A stretch of DNA of 9,452 bases from Deltaproteobacteria bacterium (GTDB lineage Bacteria > Desulfobacterota > Binatia > Binatales > Binataceae). The position numbers and the translations under genes are program-made. The stretch lies in assembly GCA_021786815.1 (NCBI GenBank), contig JAJYMR010000327.1:1-9452 (forward strand). The letters run 5' to 3'. Positions 1-7,037 of the stretch are shown here, piece after piece. How positions within the stretch are numbered: the stretch's first letter is position 1; each line of letters starts with the position of its first letter. The notes under the pieces are model-generated. The model ran no database searches and was not told where the DNA came from. It saw only the letters and a list, made by a program, of their open reading frames with translations.

Positions 1-52
1 GCGGAACGCGGTGCCTTATATCATCCGGTAGCAGTGGTTTTCCCATGGGCAT
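1..52 (-). CDS. Possible start of an unidentified gene, cut by the window edge
   Basis: A minus-strand frame opens with ATG at 52, directly after an in-frame TGA, and has a second in-frame ATG at 46. It runs off the left edge after 17 codons, reading MPMGKPLLPDDIRHRVP. The piece is too short to assign. The KPLLPDD stretch faintly recalls the start of some IS5-type transposases, but that is only a resemblance. No good ribosome binding site is visible. A weak promoter-like pair lies upstream, between pntB and this frame. It could equally be a chance frame, because a plus-strand frame is also open over positions 3-125. Low confidence. Confidence 0.15.
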   Translation of the reverse strand, partial: MPMGKPLLPDDIRHRVP

Positions 53-77
53 CGCTCAGCGACTAGCGATTGGCTAC

Positions 78-108
78 AAGATAACCGAGGCGACCATCCA
101 GCCGTCAA
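78..108 (-). promoter_or_regulatory. Weak sigma-70-like promoter candidate downstream of pntB
   Basis: On the minus strand TTGACG (103-108) is followed after 19 bases by TATCTT (78-83). The -35 element is good. The -10 matches four of six consensus positions and the spacing is longer than ideal. If real, transcription would start near 71 and could serve a gene beginning at 52 or 46. No hairpin followed by a T-run was found between pntB and the window edge, so the end of the transhydrogenase transcript is not visible. Confidence 0.2.
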
Positions 109-130
109 GCATCGATTCGAGCCACTGACC

Positions 131-1540
131 TCACAACGTCGAGACGTGGGCGCCGCCCTGCGGCGAAAGTTCCCTCACGATATTGCCGACGAAATTCTTG
201 GCGTCGCCGAACAGCATCAGAGTGTTGCTCATGTAATAGAGCGGGTTGTCGATACCGGCAAATCCCGGGCTCATGCCGCGCTTGATGACCATCACGGTGC
301 GCGCCCTTTCCACGTCAAGGATTGGCATGCCGTAGATGGGGCTGGACTGGTCGGTGCGCGCGGCCGGATTGGTCACGTCGTTGGCGCCGATGATCAGCGC
401 CACGTCCACCTGCGGGAACTCGGGGTTCGCCTCGTCGAGGTCGAGCAGCCGGTCGTAGGGAACGTCGGCCTCCGCCAGCAGCACGTTCATATGGCCCGGC
501 ATCCGGCCGGCCACGGGATGGATCGCGAACTTCACGTCCACGCCTTTTTTGCTGAGCATGTCGTAGAGTTCCCTGACCTTGTGCTGCGCCTGGGCAACCG
601 CCATCCCGTAACCCGGCACGATCATCACGCTGCTTGCCGCGCCGAGAATCGCGGCGGCTTCCTCGGGCGTCGCGCTGCGCACCGTGCGTTCCTCCTGCTC
701 GCCTGCGGCGGAGACCTGGAGCTGCCCGAACGCGCCGAACATCACGTTGCTGAACGAGCGGTTCATCGCCCGGCACATGATCACCGACAGGATGAAGCCC
801 GAGGCGCCGTCGAGCGCGCCGGCCACCACCAGCACCTTGGTGTTGAGCACGAAACCGAGCAGCGCTGCCGTGAATCCGACGTAGGAGTTCAGAAGCGAGA
901 TGACGGTCGGCATGTCGGCGCCACCGATCGGCGTCACCAGCAGGACGCCGAAGATTAGCGAGATCACCACCATCGCCGGGAACATGTACGGGTAGGTCGG
1001 ATGAAGGATTAGCGCAAGCGCGACCAGAACGGCCGCGCCCAGCACCGACAGGCTTACGTAATTCTGTCCTCGATAAACAATCGGGCGCTGCGGCAGAATC
1101 TCCTGCAGCTTGCCGGCCGCGATCAGGCTGCCCGTGAAACTGAGCGAGCCGATTATCACTTCGAGCGCGATCTCCGTCATCTCGAACTTCGTGATGTGCG
1201 GGATCCGCATGTAGTACTCGGAAATCCCGATCAGGGCCGCGGCCAGCGCGCCCAGCGCATGGCTCATCGCGGTCCGCTGAGGGACGGCCGTCATGTGAAC
1301 CAGGCCGAGCGGGATGCCGATCATCGCGCCGACCAAAAGCGCGAGCAGTATCCACTTGAACTGGACGAGTTCGGGATTGAAAAGCGTGGTGGCGACGGCC
1401 ATCGCCGCGCCGATTTCACCCGCAAGCACGCCGCGGCGCGCGGTCGCGGGCGAACTCAGCCACCGGAGCGACAGGATGAAGAGCGCGATAGCCCCGATAT
1501 AGGCGAAGTCGGTCAGATAGTGCGCCGTGGGTGCCATCAT
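131..1540 (-). CDS. pntB: NAD(P) transhydrogenase subunit beta (PntB)
   Basis: This is the membrane and NADP(H)-binding subunit of the proton-translocating transhydrogenase, which drives hydride transfer from NADH to NADP+ with the proton gradient at the inner membrane. Residues 1-260 form the hydrophobic domain II. It contains AMSHALGAL with His94, a likely equivalent of the proton-channel His91 of E. coli, then IGGADMPTVISLLNSY (205-220) and CRAMNRSF (256-263). Domain III fills about 295-469 and carries the NADP-site signatures GYGMAVAQAQ (310-319), AGRMPGHMNVLLAEA (344-358), GANDVTNPAAR (385-395) and KRGMSPGFAGIDNPLY (420-435). The length of 469 residues is normal for the family. The start overlaps the pntAB stop as ATGA. 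A second ATG at 1537 lies five bases from AAGGGG (1543-1548), against two for the first, so the protein may be 468 residues. The subunit looks intact. Confidence 0.97.
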   Translation of the reverse strand: MMAPTAHYLTDFAYIGAIALFILSLRWLSSPATARRGVLAGEIGAAMAVATTLFNPELVQFKWILLALLVGAMIGIPLGLVHMTAVPQRTAMSHALGALAAALIGISEYYMRIPHITKFEMTEIALEVIIGSLSFTGSLIAAGKLQEILPQRPIVYRGQNYVSLSVLGAAVLVALALILHPTYPYMFPAMVVISLIFGVLLVTPIGGADMPTVISLLNSYVGFTAALLGFVLNTKVLVVAGALDGASGFILSVIMCRAMNRSFSNVMFGAFGQLQVSAAGEQEERTVRSATPEEAAAILGAASSVMIVPGYGMAVAQAQHKVRELYDMLSKKGVDVKFAIHPVAGRMPGHMNVLLAEADVPYDRLLDLDEANPEFPQVDVALIIGANDVTNPAARTDQSSPIYGMPILDVERARTVMVIKRGMSPGFAGIDNPLYYMSNTLMLFGDAKNFVGNIVRELSPQGGAHVSTL

Positions 1541-1833
1541 TGCCCCTTGCGTCCGCTCAGCTTGAACATCCTGAGCATCCGGTCGGTGATGAGAAAGCCG
1601 CCAACCATGTTGCTGAACGCGGCCGCAACCGCGATCGCTCCGAGAATCGACGACAGCGCCGTTCCCTGACGCCCCGCGATTATGATCGCGGCAACGACCA
1701 CGATCGCGTCCAGAGCGTTCGTCAGCGCCATTAGCGGCGTGTGCAACAGCGGCGAGACGCGCCGGATTACTTCGAATCCGACGAAACCCGCCAGAACAAA
1801 AACGTACAGGTTTTCAATGAATCCCGCTGGCAC
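1537..1833 (-). CDS. pntAB: NAD(P) transhydrogenase subunit alpha part 2 (PntAB)
   Basis: This 98-residue membrane subunit supplies the alpha-side helices of domain II of transhydrogenase. Three hydrophobic segments are visible, at about residues 8-25, 38-54 and 60-82. The family signatures VSPLLHTPLMALTNALDAI (26-44) and TDRMLRMFK (83-91) are present. In E. coli this part is fused to the C-terminus of PntA. Here it is a separate gene, as in Rhodospirillum rubrum. It starts with GTG, and the choice is well supported by AAGGAGG five bases upstream (1839-1845). The first in-frame ATG would remove part of the first helix region. It follows pntAA after 84 bases, and its stop overlaps the pntB start, which suggests translational coupling and equal subunit supply. 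Confidence 0.95.
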   Translation of the reverse strand: MPAGFIENLYVFVLAGFVGFEVIRRVSPLLHTPLMALTNALDAIVVVAAIIIAGRQGTALSSILGAIAVAAAFSNMVGGFLITDRMLRMFKLSGRKGQ

Positions 1834-1838
1834 GATCG

Positions 1839-1845
1839 CCTCCTT
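1839..1845 (-). promoter_or_regulatory. Strong ribosome binding site for pntAB
   Basis: The minus strand reads AAGGAGG, five bases before a GTG. It is the strongest Shine-Dalgarno sequence in the window, and it fixes the non-ATG start of pntAB at 1833. The 84-base gap to pntAA means pntAB needs independent translation initiation. Confidence 0.8.
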
Positions 1846-1917
1846 GGGGTAAGCCTCGGGCTACACAAAGCGGCTGCGGCGCATCACCGCTCGAATCGCA
1901 ATCCGGATCAACAGATT

Positions 1918-3102
1918 TCACGGGGTATCTTTCCGCGCGGTCTCTCGCGGCAATGACAGCAGTTCGCGCACCGGGCCGTGAACCACCTCTCGGCCGCGCG
2001 TCACCAGCGTTTCGCGGGTGATCTCGTCGCCGACGTCGAGGTTTATCGCGCCGTCCTTGAACAGATGGAGCAGAAAGGCGGTCACGTTGCGCGAGAACAT
2101 CTGGCTCGCGTGGTACGGAACCGTGTTCGCCAGGTTGAAGTAGCCCGCTATCGTGACGCCCTGCTCGATCGCAAGTTCGTTACGATGCGTAAGCTCGCAG
2201 TTCCCACCGCGTTCGGCGGCAAGGTCCACTATCACCGACCCCGGCGCCATCGACGCCACCATCTCGGCCGTGACGAGCATCGGAGCGCGCCTGCCCGGGA
2301 CGGTCGCGGTCGTGATCACGACGTCGCTCTCCGCGACCACCCGCGCCAGCAGTTCGCGCTGGCGCTTGAGGAAGCTTTCGCCCTGCTCGCGCGCGTATCC
2401 GCGCGAGTCCTGCGCCTCGCCAACGTCGAGCGGCATCTCGACGAACCGCCCGCCGACGCTCTGGACCTGCTCCTTGACCGCCGGGCGCACGTCGTAGGCC
2501 GACGCGACGGCGCCCAGTCTTCGCGCCGTGGCGATAGCCTGGAGCCCGGCGACGCCCGCGCCAAGGACCAGCACTCGGGCGGGAGTGATGGTGCCGGCGG
2601 CCGTCGTCAGCATCGGGAAAAACCGCGGCAGATGATCCGCGGCGATCACGACGGCCTTGTAGCCGCAAACCGTGGCCATCGCGGACAGCGCATCCATGCT
2701 CTGGCTGCGCGTGATACGCGGCATCAGTTCGAGCGCAAGCGTGTTGACGCCGGTCGCGGCGAGTTCGCTCACGGTTTCCGGCGAGCCCAAGGCGCGCACG
2801 AATCCGACGACCGTCTGCCCGGCGCGCATCAGCGGCAAATCCTCGCGGCCGGTCATGTCGTTGGCGCCGTGGCATAGCACCTGGACCACCAGGTCAGCAG
2901 CGCCGAACACGTCGGCTCGTTTGGGAACGAGTTCCGCCCCCTTTTCGCTATATGTCGAGTCCGGGTAGCCAGCCTCCATGCCGGCGCCGGCTTCGACGAG
3001 GACTTTGCAGCCGGCCTTGAGAAGATTGGGAATCGATGCGGGCACTATCGCCACCCGGCGTTCTCCCGGGTAGCTCTCTTTGGGCACACCAACGACGATC
3101 AT
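1918..3102 (-). CDS. pntAA: NAD(P) transhydrogenase subunit alpha part 1 (PntAA)
   Basis: This soluble subunit (domain I) binds NAD(H) and passes hydride to NADP+ in PntB. It belongs to the alanine dehydrogenase/PntA family. The N-terminus has the family start GVPKESYPGERRVAI (5-19). MPRITRSQSMDALSAMAT (127-144) contains the conserved RxQxMD loop near the nicotinamide. The Rossmann fold shows VLGAGVAGLQAIATARRLGA (179-198) followed by the acidic residue of YDVRP (Asp204), consistent with NAD rather than NADP. VIVDLAAERGGNCELT (290-305) is also typical. The 394 residues match the separate alpha-1 subunit of R. rubrum and lack the C-terminal helices of E. coli PntA, which lie in pntAB. The ATG start has only a weak upstream site, GAAGAA at 3108-3113. 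A 147-base gap separates it from isocitrate dehydrogenase, so it may have its own promoter. Confidence 0.97.
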   Translation of the reverse strand: MIVVGVPKESYPGERRVAIVPASIPNLLKAGCKVLVEAGAGMEAGYPDSTYSEKGAELVPKRADVFGAADLVVQVLCHGANDMTGREDLPLMRAGQTVVGFVRALGSPETVSELAATGVNTLALELMPRITRSQSMDALSAMATVCGYKAVVIAADHLPRFFPMLTTAAGTITPARVLVLGAGVAGLQAIATARRLGAVASAYDVRPAVKEQVQSVGGRFVEMPLDVGEAQDSRGYAREQGESFLKRQRELLARVVAESDVVITTATVPGRRAPMLVTAEMVASMAPGSVIVDLAAERGGNCELTHRNELAIEQGVTIAGYFNLANTVPYHASQMFSRNVTAFLLHLFKDGAINLDVGDEITRETLVTRGREVVHGPVRELLSLPRETARKDTP

Positions 3103-3129
3103 GGCGGTTCTTCAAACCCGATCATCCTT

Positions 3130-3144
3130 CGCTGCGGTGCAGCG
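3130..3144. other. Small hairpin in the gap before pntAA
   Basis: CGCTGC (3130-3135) and GCAGCG (3139-3144) are perfect inverted repeats around a three-base loop. They are followed on the plus side by the palindrome TTCGCGAA (3145-3152). There is no T-run on either strand, so this is unlikely to be an intrinsic terminator. It lies in the presumed leader of pntAA, about 28 bases before the start codon, and could affect mRNA structure. The rest of the 147-base gap (3103-3249) holds no gene that I can see. Confidence 0.3.
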
Positions 3145-3228
3145 TTCGCGAACAATTGGCCGGTTACGGAATGTCCGATACCTGCTCAACAAATCTTGCG
3201 GCGCGTCAGTCAACGCAGCCACAAGTAA

Positions 3229-3253
3229 CCACATCACCCCATGCATTCGTCAA
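3229..3253 (-). promoter_or_regulatory. Weak promoter candidate for the pnt genes
   Basis: The minus strand has TTGACG (3248-3253), which overlaps the TGA stop of isocitrate dehydrogenase. After 18 bases it is followed by GTTACT, which matches the -10 consensus at three of six positions. The -35 is good and the -10 is poor. It is recorded because the 147-base gap is the largest between any two minus-strand genes here, and because pntAA might need independent expression. Confidence 0.2.
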
Positions 3254-4326
3254 GCGTTTCGCATCGCGCGGATGATCGCCGCGCTCATCTCGCTGGTATT
3301 TGCCTTGCCGCCGAGGTCGCGCGTCATCGTGCGTCCCGCGCGCAGGACGGCCTGCACGCCCTGGCGGATACGGGCGGCCTGGCGCGGATAACCGAGGTAA
3401 TCGAGCATCATCGCGCCCGAAAGGATGATCGCGGTCGGATTCGCAATGTTCTTTCCCGCGATATCCGGCGCTGTCCCATGCACAGCTTCGAAAATCGCGC
3501 CGCGTTCGCCGTAATTGGCGCCCGGAACAATTCCGAGCCCGCCGACCAGCCCGGCGCACAGGTCCGAAACGATGTCGCCGTAAAGATTCTCGAGCAGAAG
3601 CACGTCGAAGGACGAAGGATCGGTGACCAGCCGCATGCAAGCCGCATCGACAATCTGCTCGTTGTAGGAAATCCGCGGATATTCGCGCGCGACCGCTCTC
3701 GCGCATTTTAGAAAAAGGCCGTCGGAGAGCTTCATGATGTTGGCCTTGTGAATCGCGGTCACCGACTTGCGCTTGTTGCGGCTCGCGTACTCAAAGGCGA
3801 AACGCGCAATCCTGCGCGACGCGCGCGCGGTGATCACCTTGACGCTCTCGACCACGCCCGGAGCAACCTGATGCTCGATACCGGCGTAAAGGTCCTCGGT
3901 GTTCTCACGCACGACGATAAGATCGACGTTGCGGAACGGCGTATGCACGCCGGCGAAGCCAAGCGTCGGCCTCAGATTGGCGTACAGGTCGAGTTCGCGC
4001 CGCAGGTAAACGTTAATCGAGCGGTAGCCCTCGCCCACCCGCGTCTCGAGCGGACCCTTGAGCGCGACGCCGGTGCGTTTGAGCGAGGCGAGCAAATCGT
4101 CCGGCACCGGATTTCCAAACCGCTTGAGCGCGGACGCGCCCGCAAGCTGCCGATCCCAGTCCACCTTGACGCCCGTGGCCTCTACCACTTCGACGGCGGC
4201 GTTGGTCACTTCAGGGCCGATACCGTCGCCCGGAATCAGCGTTACCGCGCGCGTCCCGTTCCGGTGGCCCGGAATTGCAAGGGTCATTACGCCGCGGCCT
4301 TTTTTCGTTTCATGCACCTCAGTCAC
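3250..4326 (-). CDS. NAD-dependent isocitrate dehydrogenase (isocitrate/isopropylmalate dehydrogenase family)
   Basis: This enzyme oxidatively decarboxylates isocitrate to 2-oxoglutarate in the TCA cycle. The N-terminal signature is TLIPGDGIGPEV (29-40). The substrate loop RSINVYLRRELDLYANLRP (102-120) has Ser103 and Asn105, as in isocitrate enzymes rather than isopropylmalate ones. Catalytic and metal residues are visible as VRENTEDLYAGIE (139-151, Arg140 and Tyr147), Lys194, Asp227, and YGDIVSD (249-255, Asp251 and Asp255). HGTAPDIAGKNIANP (283-297) has Asp288 and Ile289 where NADP enzymes such as E. coli Icd have Lys and Tyr, so NAD is the likely cofactor. GTG at 4326 is chosen because AAGGA and GAGGA lie upstream. 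An internal ATG at 4287 has a poorer site and would remove 13 non-conserved residues. It is 17 bases behind the glycerate kinase. Homoisocitrate or tartrate dehydrogenase is a less likely alternative. Confidence 0.88.
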   Translation of the reverse strand: MTEVHETKKGRGVMTLAIPGHRNGTRAVTLIPGDGIGPEVTNAAVEVVEATGVKVDWDRQLAGASALKRFGNPVPDDLLASLKRTGVALKGPLETRVGEGYRSINVYLRRELDLYANLRPTLGFAGVHTPFRNVDLIVVRENTEDLYAGIEHQVAPGVVESVKVITARASRRIARFAFEYASRNKRKSVTAIHKANIMKLSDGLFLKCARAVAREYPRISYNEQIVDAACMRLVTDPSSFDVLLLENLYGDIVSDLCAGLVGGLGIVPGANYGERGAIFEAVHGTAPDIAGKNIANPTAIILSGAMMLDYLGYPRQAARIRQGVQAVLRAGRTMTRDLGGKANTSEMSAAIIRAMRNA

Positions 4327-4329
4327 TTT

Positions 4330-4341
4330 TCCTTCTTCCTC
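4330..4341 (-). promoter_or_regulatory. Double ribosome binding site fixing the GTG start of isocitrate dehydrogenase
   Basis: The minus strand carries GAGGA (4337-4341), 10 bases before the GTG at 4326, and AAGGA (4330-4334), three bases before it. Together they form a purine-rich tract just after the glycerate kinase stop. This supports the GTG over the downstream ATG at 4287, whose upstream region is GC-rich with no clear site. Confidence 0.6.
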
Positions 4342-4343
4342 AA

Positions 4344-5675
4344 TCAGTAACCGGTAAGCCCGATGAATATGTCGCCGACGTTGGTCCCGGTCGGCCCGGT
4401 AACGAGCAGATCGCCCGTCGCGGCGAAGAAGCTGTACGCGTCGTTGCGCGAGAGCGCGGCGCGCGCGTCGAGACCCGCCGCCCTGCCCCGCGCGACCGTG
4501 TCAGGAAATGCGAATGCGCCCGCCGCGTCGGTCGGACCGTCGATTCCGTCGCTTCCGGCAAACAGCGCGGCAATCTTGAGTCCGGGAGCAAGCCGTTCCA
4601 GTTCGAACGCCATCGCGAGCGCCGCCTGCTGTGCGCGCCCACCCCTGCCATTGCCCTTGACCGTCACCGCCGGCTCGCCTCCGGCGATTACGCACAATCG
4701 GCTCGCAGCGAGCGCCGCAAGATGCGCGGCCAGCGAGCGGCCGACCTCATCCGCCTCGCCGCGCAGTTCGCGCCATCGCTCGGTTTCGTAACCGCTCTCG
4801 CGCGCGGCGCGCGCCGCCGCCTCGAGCGCGGTTGCGTTGTCGCCGACGAGCACGTTCCTGACCCGCGCGAAGATCGGATCGCCCGTTTTGGCGGTTTCAG
4901 CCCGATCGCCCGAGTTGCCGCGCTCCAGATGCTCGCGCACGGATTCGGGCGCGCGACCCCATAGCCGCCGGCGCTTGAGAACGCCTATCGCGTCCGCGTA
5001 GGTCGTCGGGTCGGGCGCGGTCGGGCCGGAACCTATCGTGGAGAGGTCGTTGCCGGGCACGTCCGACAGGATGAGCGCGAGAATTTTTCCGCCGCCGCGC
5101 ATCGCGCGGGCGAGTCCCCCGCCTTTTACGGCGGAAAGATGCTTTCTGACGGCGTTGAGTTCCACGATCGAAGCGCCCGAGCGCTGGAGCTCGCGGTTTA
5201 TCGCAAGTTTGTCCGCAAGCGTGACGCCCTCAGCCGGCATCGCGAGCATCGCGGATGCGCCGCCGGAGAGCGCGATGAGCGCAAGCTCGCCCTCGTCCAC
5301 CCTTTCGAGGATCTCAAGCGCGGCGCGCGCCGCCTCGACCGACGCCTCGGACGGCAGCGGATGCGACGATTCGACGACGTGAAATCGCGGGTCTTTGCCG
5401 AGCGCGAAGGTTTCGCAACCGGGCAGGCATACGACGAGCGCCGACGCGAGCTTCTCTCCAAGACGCGCGCCGAGCGCCGACGCCATCGCGGGCGCCGCTT
5501 TTCCAACAGCGACGACGAAAACCCGCGCGGCTTCGGCAATCATCCGCGCGGCGCAAGCCGCGTCCGCCGATTCACCCTCCAGAGCGCGCGCGACGAGCAG
5601 CGAAGGCTCAACGCCCGCAACGGTGGCACGGAAAATCTGTTCGAGTTCCCGCTTCGCCCTCTCCCGCTCTGTCAT
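4344..5675 (-). CDS. gckA: Glycerate 2-kinase (DUF4147/MOFRL family)
   Basis: This cytoplasmic kinase phosphorylates D-glycerate with ATP. Family members usually give 2-phosphoglycerate, which feeds the serine cycle, glyoxylate salvage or tartrate breakdown (GckA and TtuD types). The N-terminal DUF4147 domain covers about residues 8-245, with VGKAAPAM (57-64, Lys59), SSHPLPSE (103-110), SGGASAML (137-144), NAVRKHLSAVKGG (174-186) and SDVPGNDLSTIGSGPTAPDP (204-223). The C-terminal MOFRL domain, about 325-438, has GGEPAVTVKGNGRGGRAQQ (332-350), AGSDGIDGPTDAAGA (373-387) and TGPTGTNVGDIFI (426-438). At 443 residues it is full length. It starts 12 bases after rpiA with no strong binding site, so translation may depend on coupling. 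The product position (2- or 3-phosphoglycerate) and the pathway are inferred from the family. Confidence 0.93.
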   Translation of the reverse strand: MTERERAKRELEQIFRATVAGVEPSLLVARALEGESADAACAARMIAEAARVFVVAVGKAAPAMASALGARLGEKLASALVVCLPGCETFALGKDPRFHVVESSHPLPSEASVEAARAALEILERVDEGELALIALSGGASAMLAMPAEGVTLADKLAINRELQRSGASIVELNAVRKHLSAVKGGGLARAMRGGGKILALILSDVPGNDLSTIGSGPTAPDPTTYADAIGVLKRRRLWGRAPESVREHLERGNSGDRAETAKTGDPIFARVRNVLVGDNATALEAAARAARESGYETERWRELRGEADEVGRSLAAHLAALAASRLCVIAGGEPAVTVKGNGRGGRAQQAALAMAFELERLAPGLKIAALFAGSDGIDGPTDAAGAFAFPDTVARGRAAGLDARAALSRNDAYSFFAATGDLLVTGPTGTNVGDIFIGLTGY

Positions 5676-5687
5676 CGGACTTAAGCG

Positions 5688-6377
5688 TCAGGGTTTGCGC
5701 TTGAGAACCCGCAGCGGACCATCCTGCGTGGGAGCGACAAGCACCATGTCAGCCATCCCGACGAACAGGCCGGTTCCGACCACGCCCGGGATGGACAGGA
5801 TCTCGCGCTCCAGGCGCGCCGGGTTTTCGATCCTGCTCACCGCGCAATCGATGATCAGGTTGCCGTTGTCGCTCAGGAACTCACTGCCGTCGCCGTTCGC
5901 CCGGTTGCGGCCCTTGAGCCCGATTTTCGCAAGCTCACGCGCCACGTACGGCTCGGCAAAGCGCACGACCTCAACTGGGAGGCGCCGATGCGCACCGAGT
6001 TTTGGCACGAGCTTCTCGGGCCCGACCAGGATGACGACCTTGCGCGAGGCTGCGGCGACAACTTTTTCACGCACGAGCGCGCCGCCGTAGCCCTTGATGA
6101 GGTTCAAACGGGGATCAACTTCGTCAGCGCCGTCGAAATCCACGTCCACGCGTTTGACGTCGCCCAGGGTCACGACCTCGATTCCGCATTCGCGGGCGAG
6201 TTCGTGGCTTGCGAGCGAGGTCGGAACGCCGCGCACCGGAATCCGGCTTCCAGCGAGAGCCCGGATGAACGCGCTTGCGGCGCGGCCCGTGCCCAGGCCG
6301 ATTGTCTGGCCCGGCTTCACGAAGCGCATCGCGTACGCTGCAAGCTTCTCCAGCGGTCCCTCGGTGACAGTAACCAT
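5688..6377 (-). CDS. rpiA: Ribose-5-phosphate isomerase A
   Basis: This enzyme interconverts ribose 5-phosphate and ribulose 5-phosphate in the non-oxidative pentose phosphate pathway, and so feeds PRPP, purine and histidine synthesis. The 229-residue protein has the phosphate-binding GLGTGRAASAFI (27-38) and VPTSLASH (51-58). The active-site block FDGADEVD (81-88) and IKGYGGALVREK (94-105) carries Asp82, Asp85, Lys95 and Glu104, which correspond to Asp81, Asp84, Lys94 and Glu103 of the E. coli enzyme. DNGNLIIDC (170-178) and IPGVVGTGLF (196-205) complete the family pattern. The ATG at 6377 follows folE after 30 bases. No clear ribosome binding site is seen, and no alternative start fits better. 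Its place between folE and glycerate kinase is consistent with a shared transcript. Confidence 0.95.
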   Translation of the reverse strand: MVTVTEGPLEKLAAYAMRFVKPGQTIGLGTGRAASAFIRALAGSRIPVRGVPTSLASHELARECGIEVVTLGDVKRVDVDFDGADEVDPRLNLIKGYGGALVREKVVAAASRKVVILVGPEKLVPKLGAHRRLPVEVVRFAEPYVARELAKIGLKGRNRANGDGSEFLSDNGNLIIDCAVSRIENPARLEREILSIPGVVGTGLFVGMADMVLVAPTQDGPLRVLKRKP

Positions 6378-6407
6378 AAAGCAAACCCGACGGTGCTTCG
6401 TCCGGCG

Positions 6408-7037
6408 CTACTTGTTGGAGCGTAGCAGATTCATGAACTCCTGACGCGTTTCCAGGTTTTTACGGAATACGCCCAGCATCGCGGAAGTGGTAACAAACGA
6501 GTTCTGCTTCTCAACGCCGCGCATCCGCATGCACATGTGCTCGGCTTCCAGCACCACGGCAACTCCGAGCGGCTCTATCTGTTCCATTATGGTCCGCGCG
6601 ATCTGGGTTGTCAGCCGCTCCTGCACCTGGAGCCGTCGCGCGTACAACTCGACCATCCGCGCGAGCTTGGAAAGCCCGACGATGCGCCGGTTGGGCAGAT
6701 AGGCGACGTGCGCTTTGCCGAAAAACGGCAGCAGATGATGCTCGCACAGGGAATAGAAGTCGAGATCCTTGCACAGGATCATCTCCTGGTATTCGTCCTC
6801 GGCGAACAGCGCTCCGTTTATCGCGGTCCCCGCGTCCTCGGCGTAGCCACGAGTCAGGAACTCGAGCGCCGTCACGAAACGGGCCGGCGTGCGTCTCAGG
6901 CCTTCGCGCTCCGGGTCCTCGCCCACGTAGCGCAGGATTACACGCACCGCCTCTTCCGCATCGACACGCTGGGGCGCATTGCCGGCGCGGGTAATATTTT
7001 CAACGCCGCGGCTTATCTGCCGCCTTCCTTGCGCCAT
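6408..7037 (-). CDS. folE: GTP cyclohydrolase I (FolE type)
   Basis: This enzyme converts GTP to 7,8-dihydroneopterin triphosphate and formate, the first step of folate and related pterin synthesis. The 209-residue protein has the family start DPEREGLRRTPARF (41-54). The zinc and active-site block SLCEHHLLPFFGKAHVAYLP (96-115) has Cys98, His100 and His101. IVGLSKLARMVELYARRLQV (119-138) follows, then QERLTTQIA (139-147), and finally EAEHMCMRMRGV (164-175) with the second zinc ligand Cys169. All key residues are present. The start is set at the ATG preceded by GGAG (7046-7049, eight-base spacer), and it lies 25 bases inside the end of metF. The same frame stays open far upstream through metF, but that extension is only a shadow and matches no FolE length. 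Confidence 0.96.
   Translation of the reverse strand: MAQGRRQISRGVENITRAGNAPQRVDAEEAVRVILRYVGEDPEREGLRRTPARFVTALEFLTRGYAEDAGTAINGALFAEDEYQEMILCKDLDFYSLCEHHLLPFFGKAHVAYLPNRRIVGLSKLARMVELYARRLQVQERLTTQIARTIMEQIEPLGVAVVLEAEHMCMRMRGVEKQNSFVTTSAMLGVFRKNLETRQEFMNLLRSNK

Noticed and set aside
51..70. Inverted repeat ATCGCT/AGCGAT near the left edge, considered as a terminator for pntB
   Set aside because: The stem has only six pairs with an eight-base loop, and no T-run follows on either strand.
146..958. Plus-strand open frame of 270 residues opposite pntB
   Set aside because: The composition is dominated by His, Arg and Ala, and the minus strand clearly encodes PntB across the same bases.
315..1355. 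Second minus-strand frame of 346 residues inside pntB
   Set aside because: It is a frame-shifted reading of pntB, extremely rich in Arg, Gly and Asp, with no family resemblance.
1834..1917. Possible terminator or extra small gene between pntAA and pntAB
   Set aside because: Only a four-pair hairpin is present, without a T-run, and the best-supported start in the gap is that of pntAB itself.
1978..2877. Plus-strand open frame of 299 residues opposite pntAA
   Set aside because: It is His- and Arg-rich with no recognisable domain, and arises from GC-biased third codon positions of pntAA.
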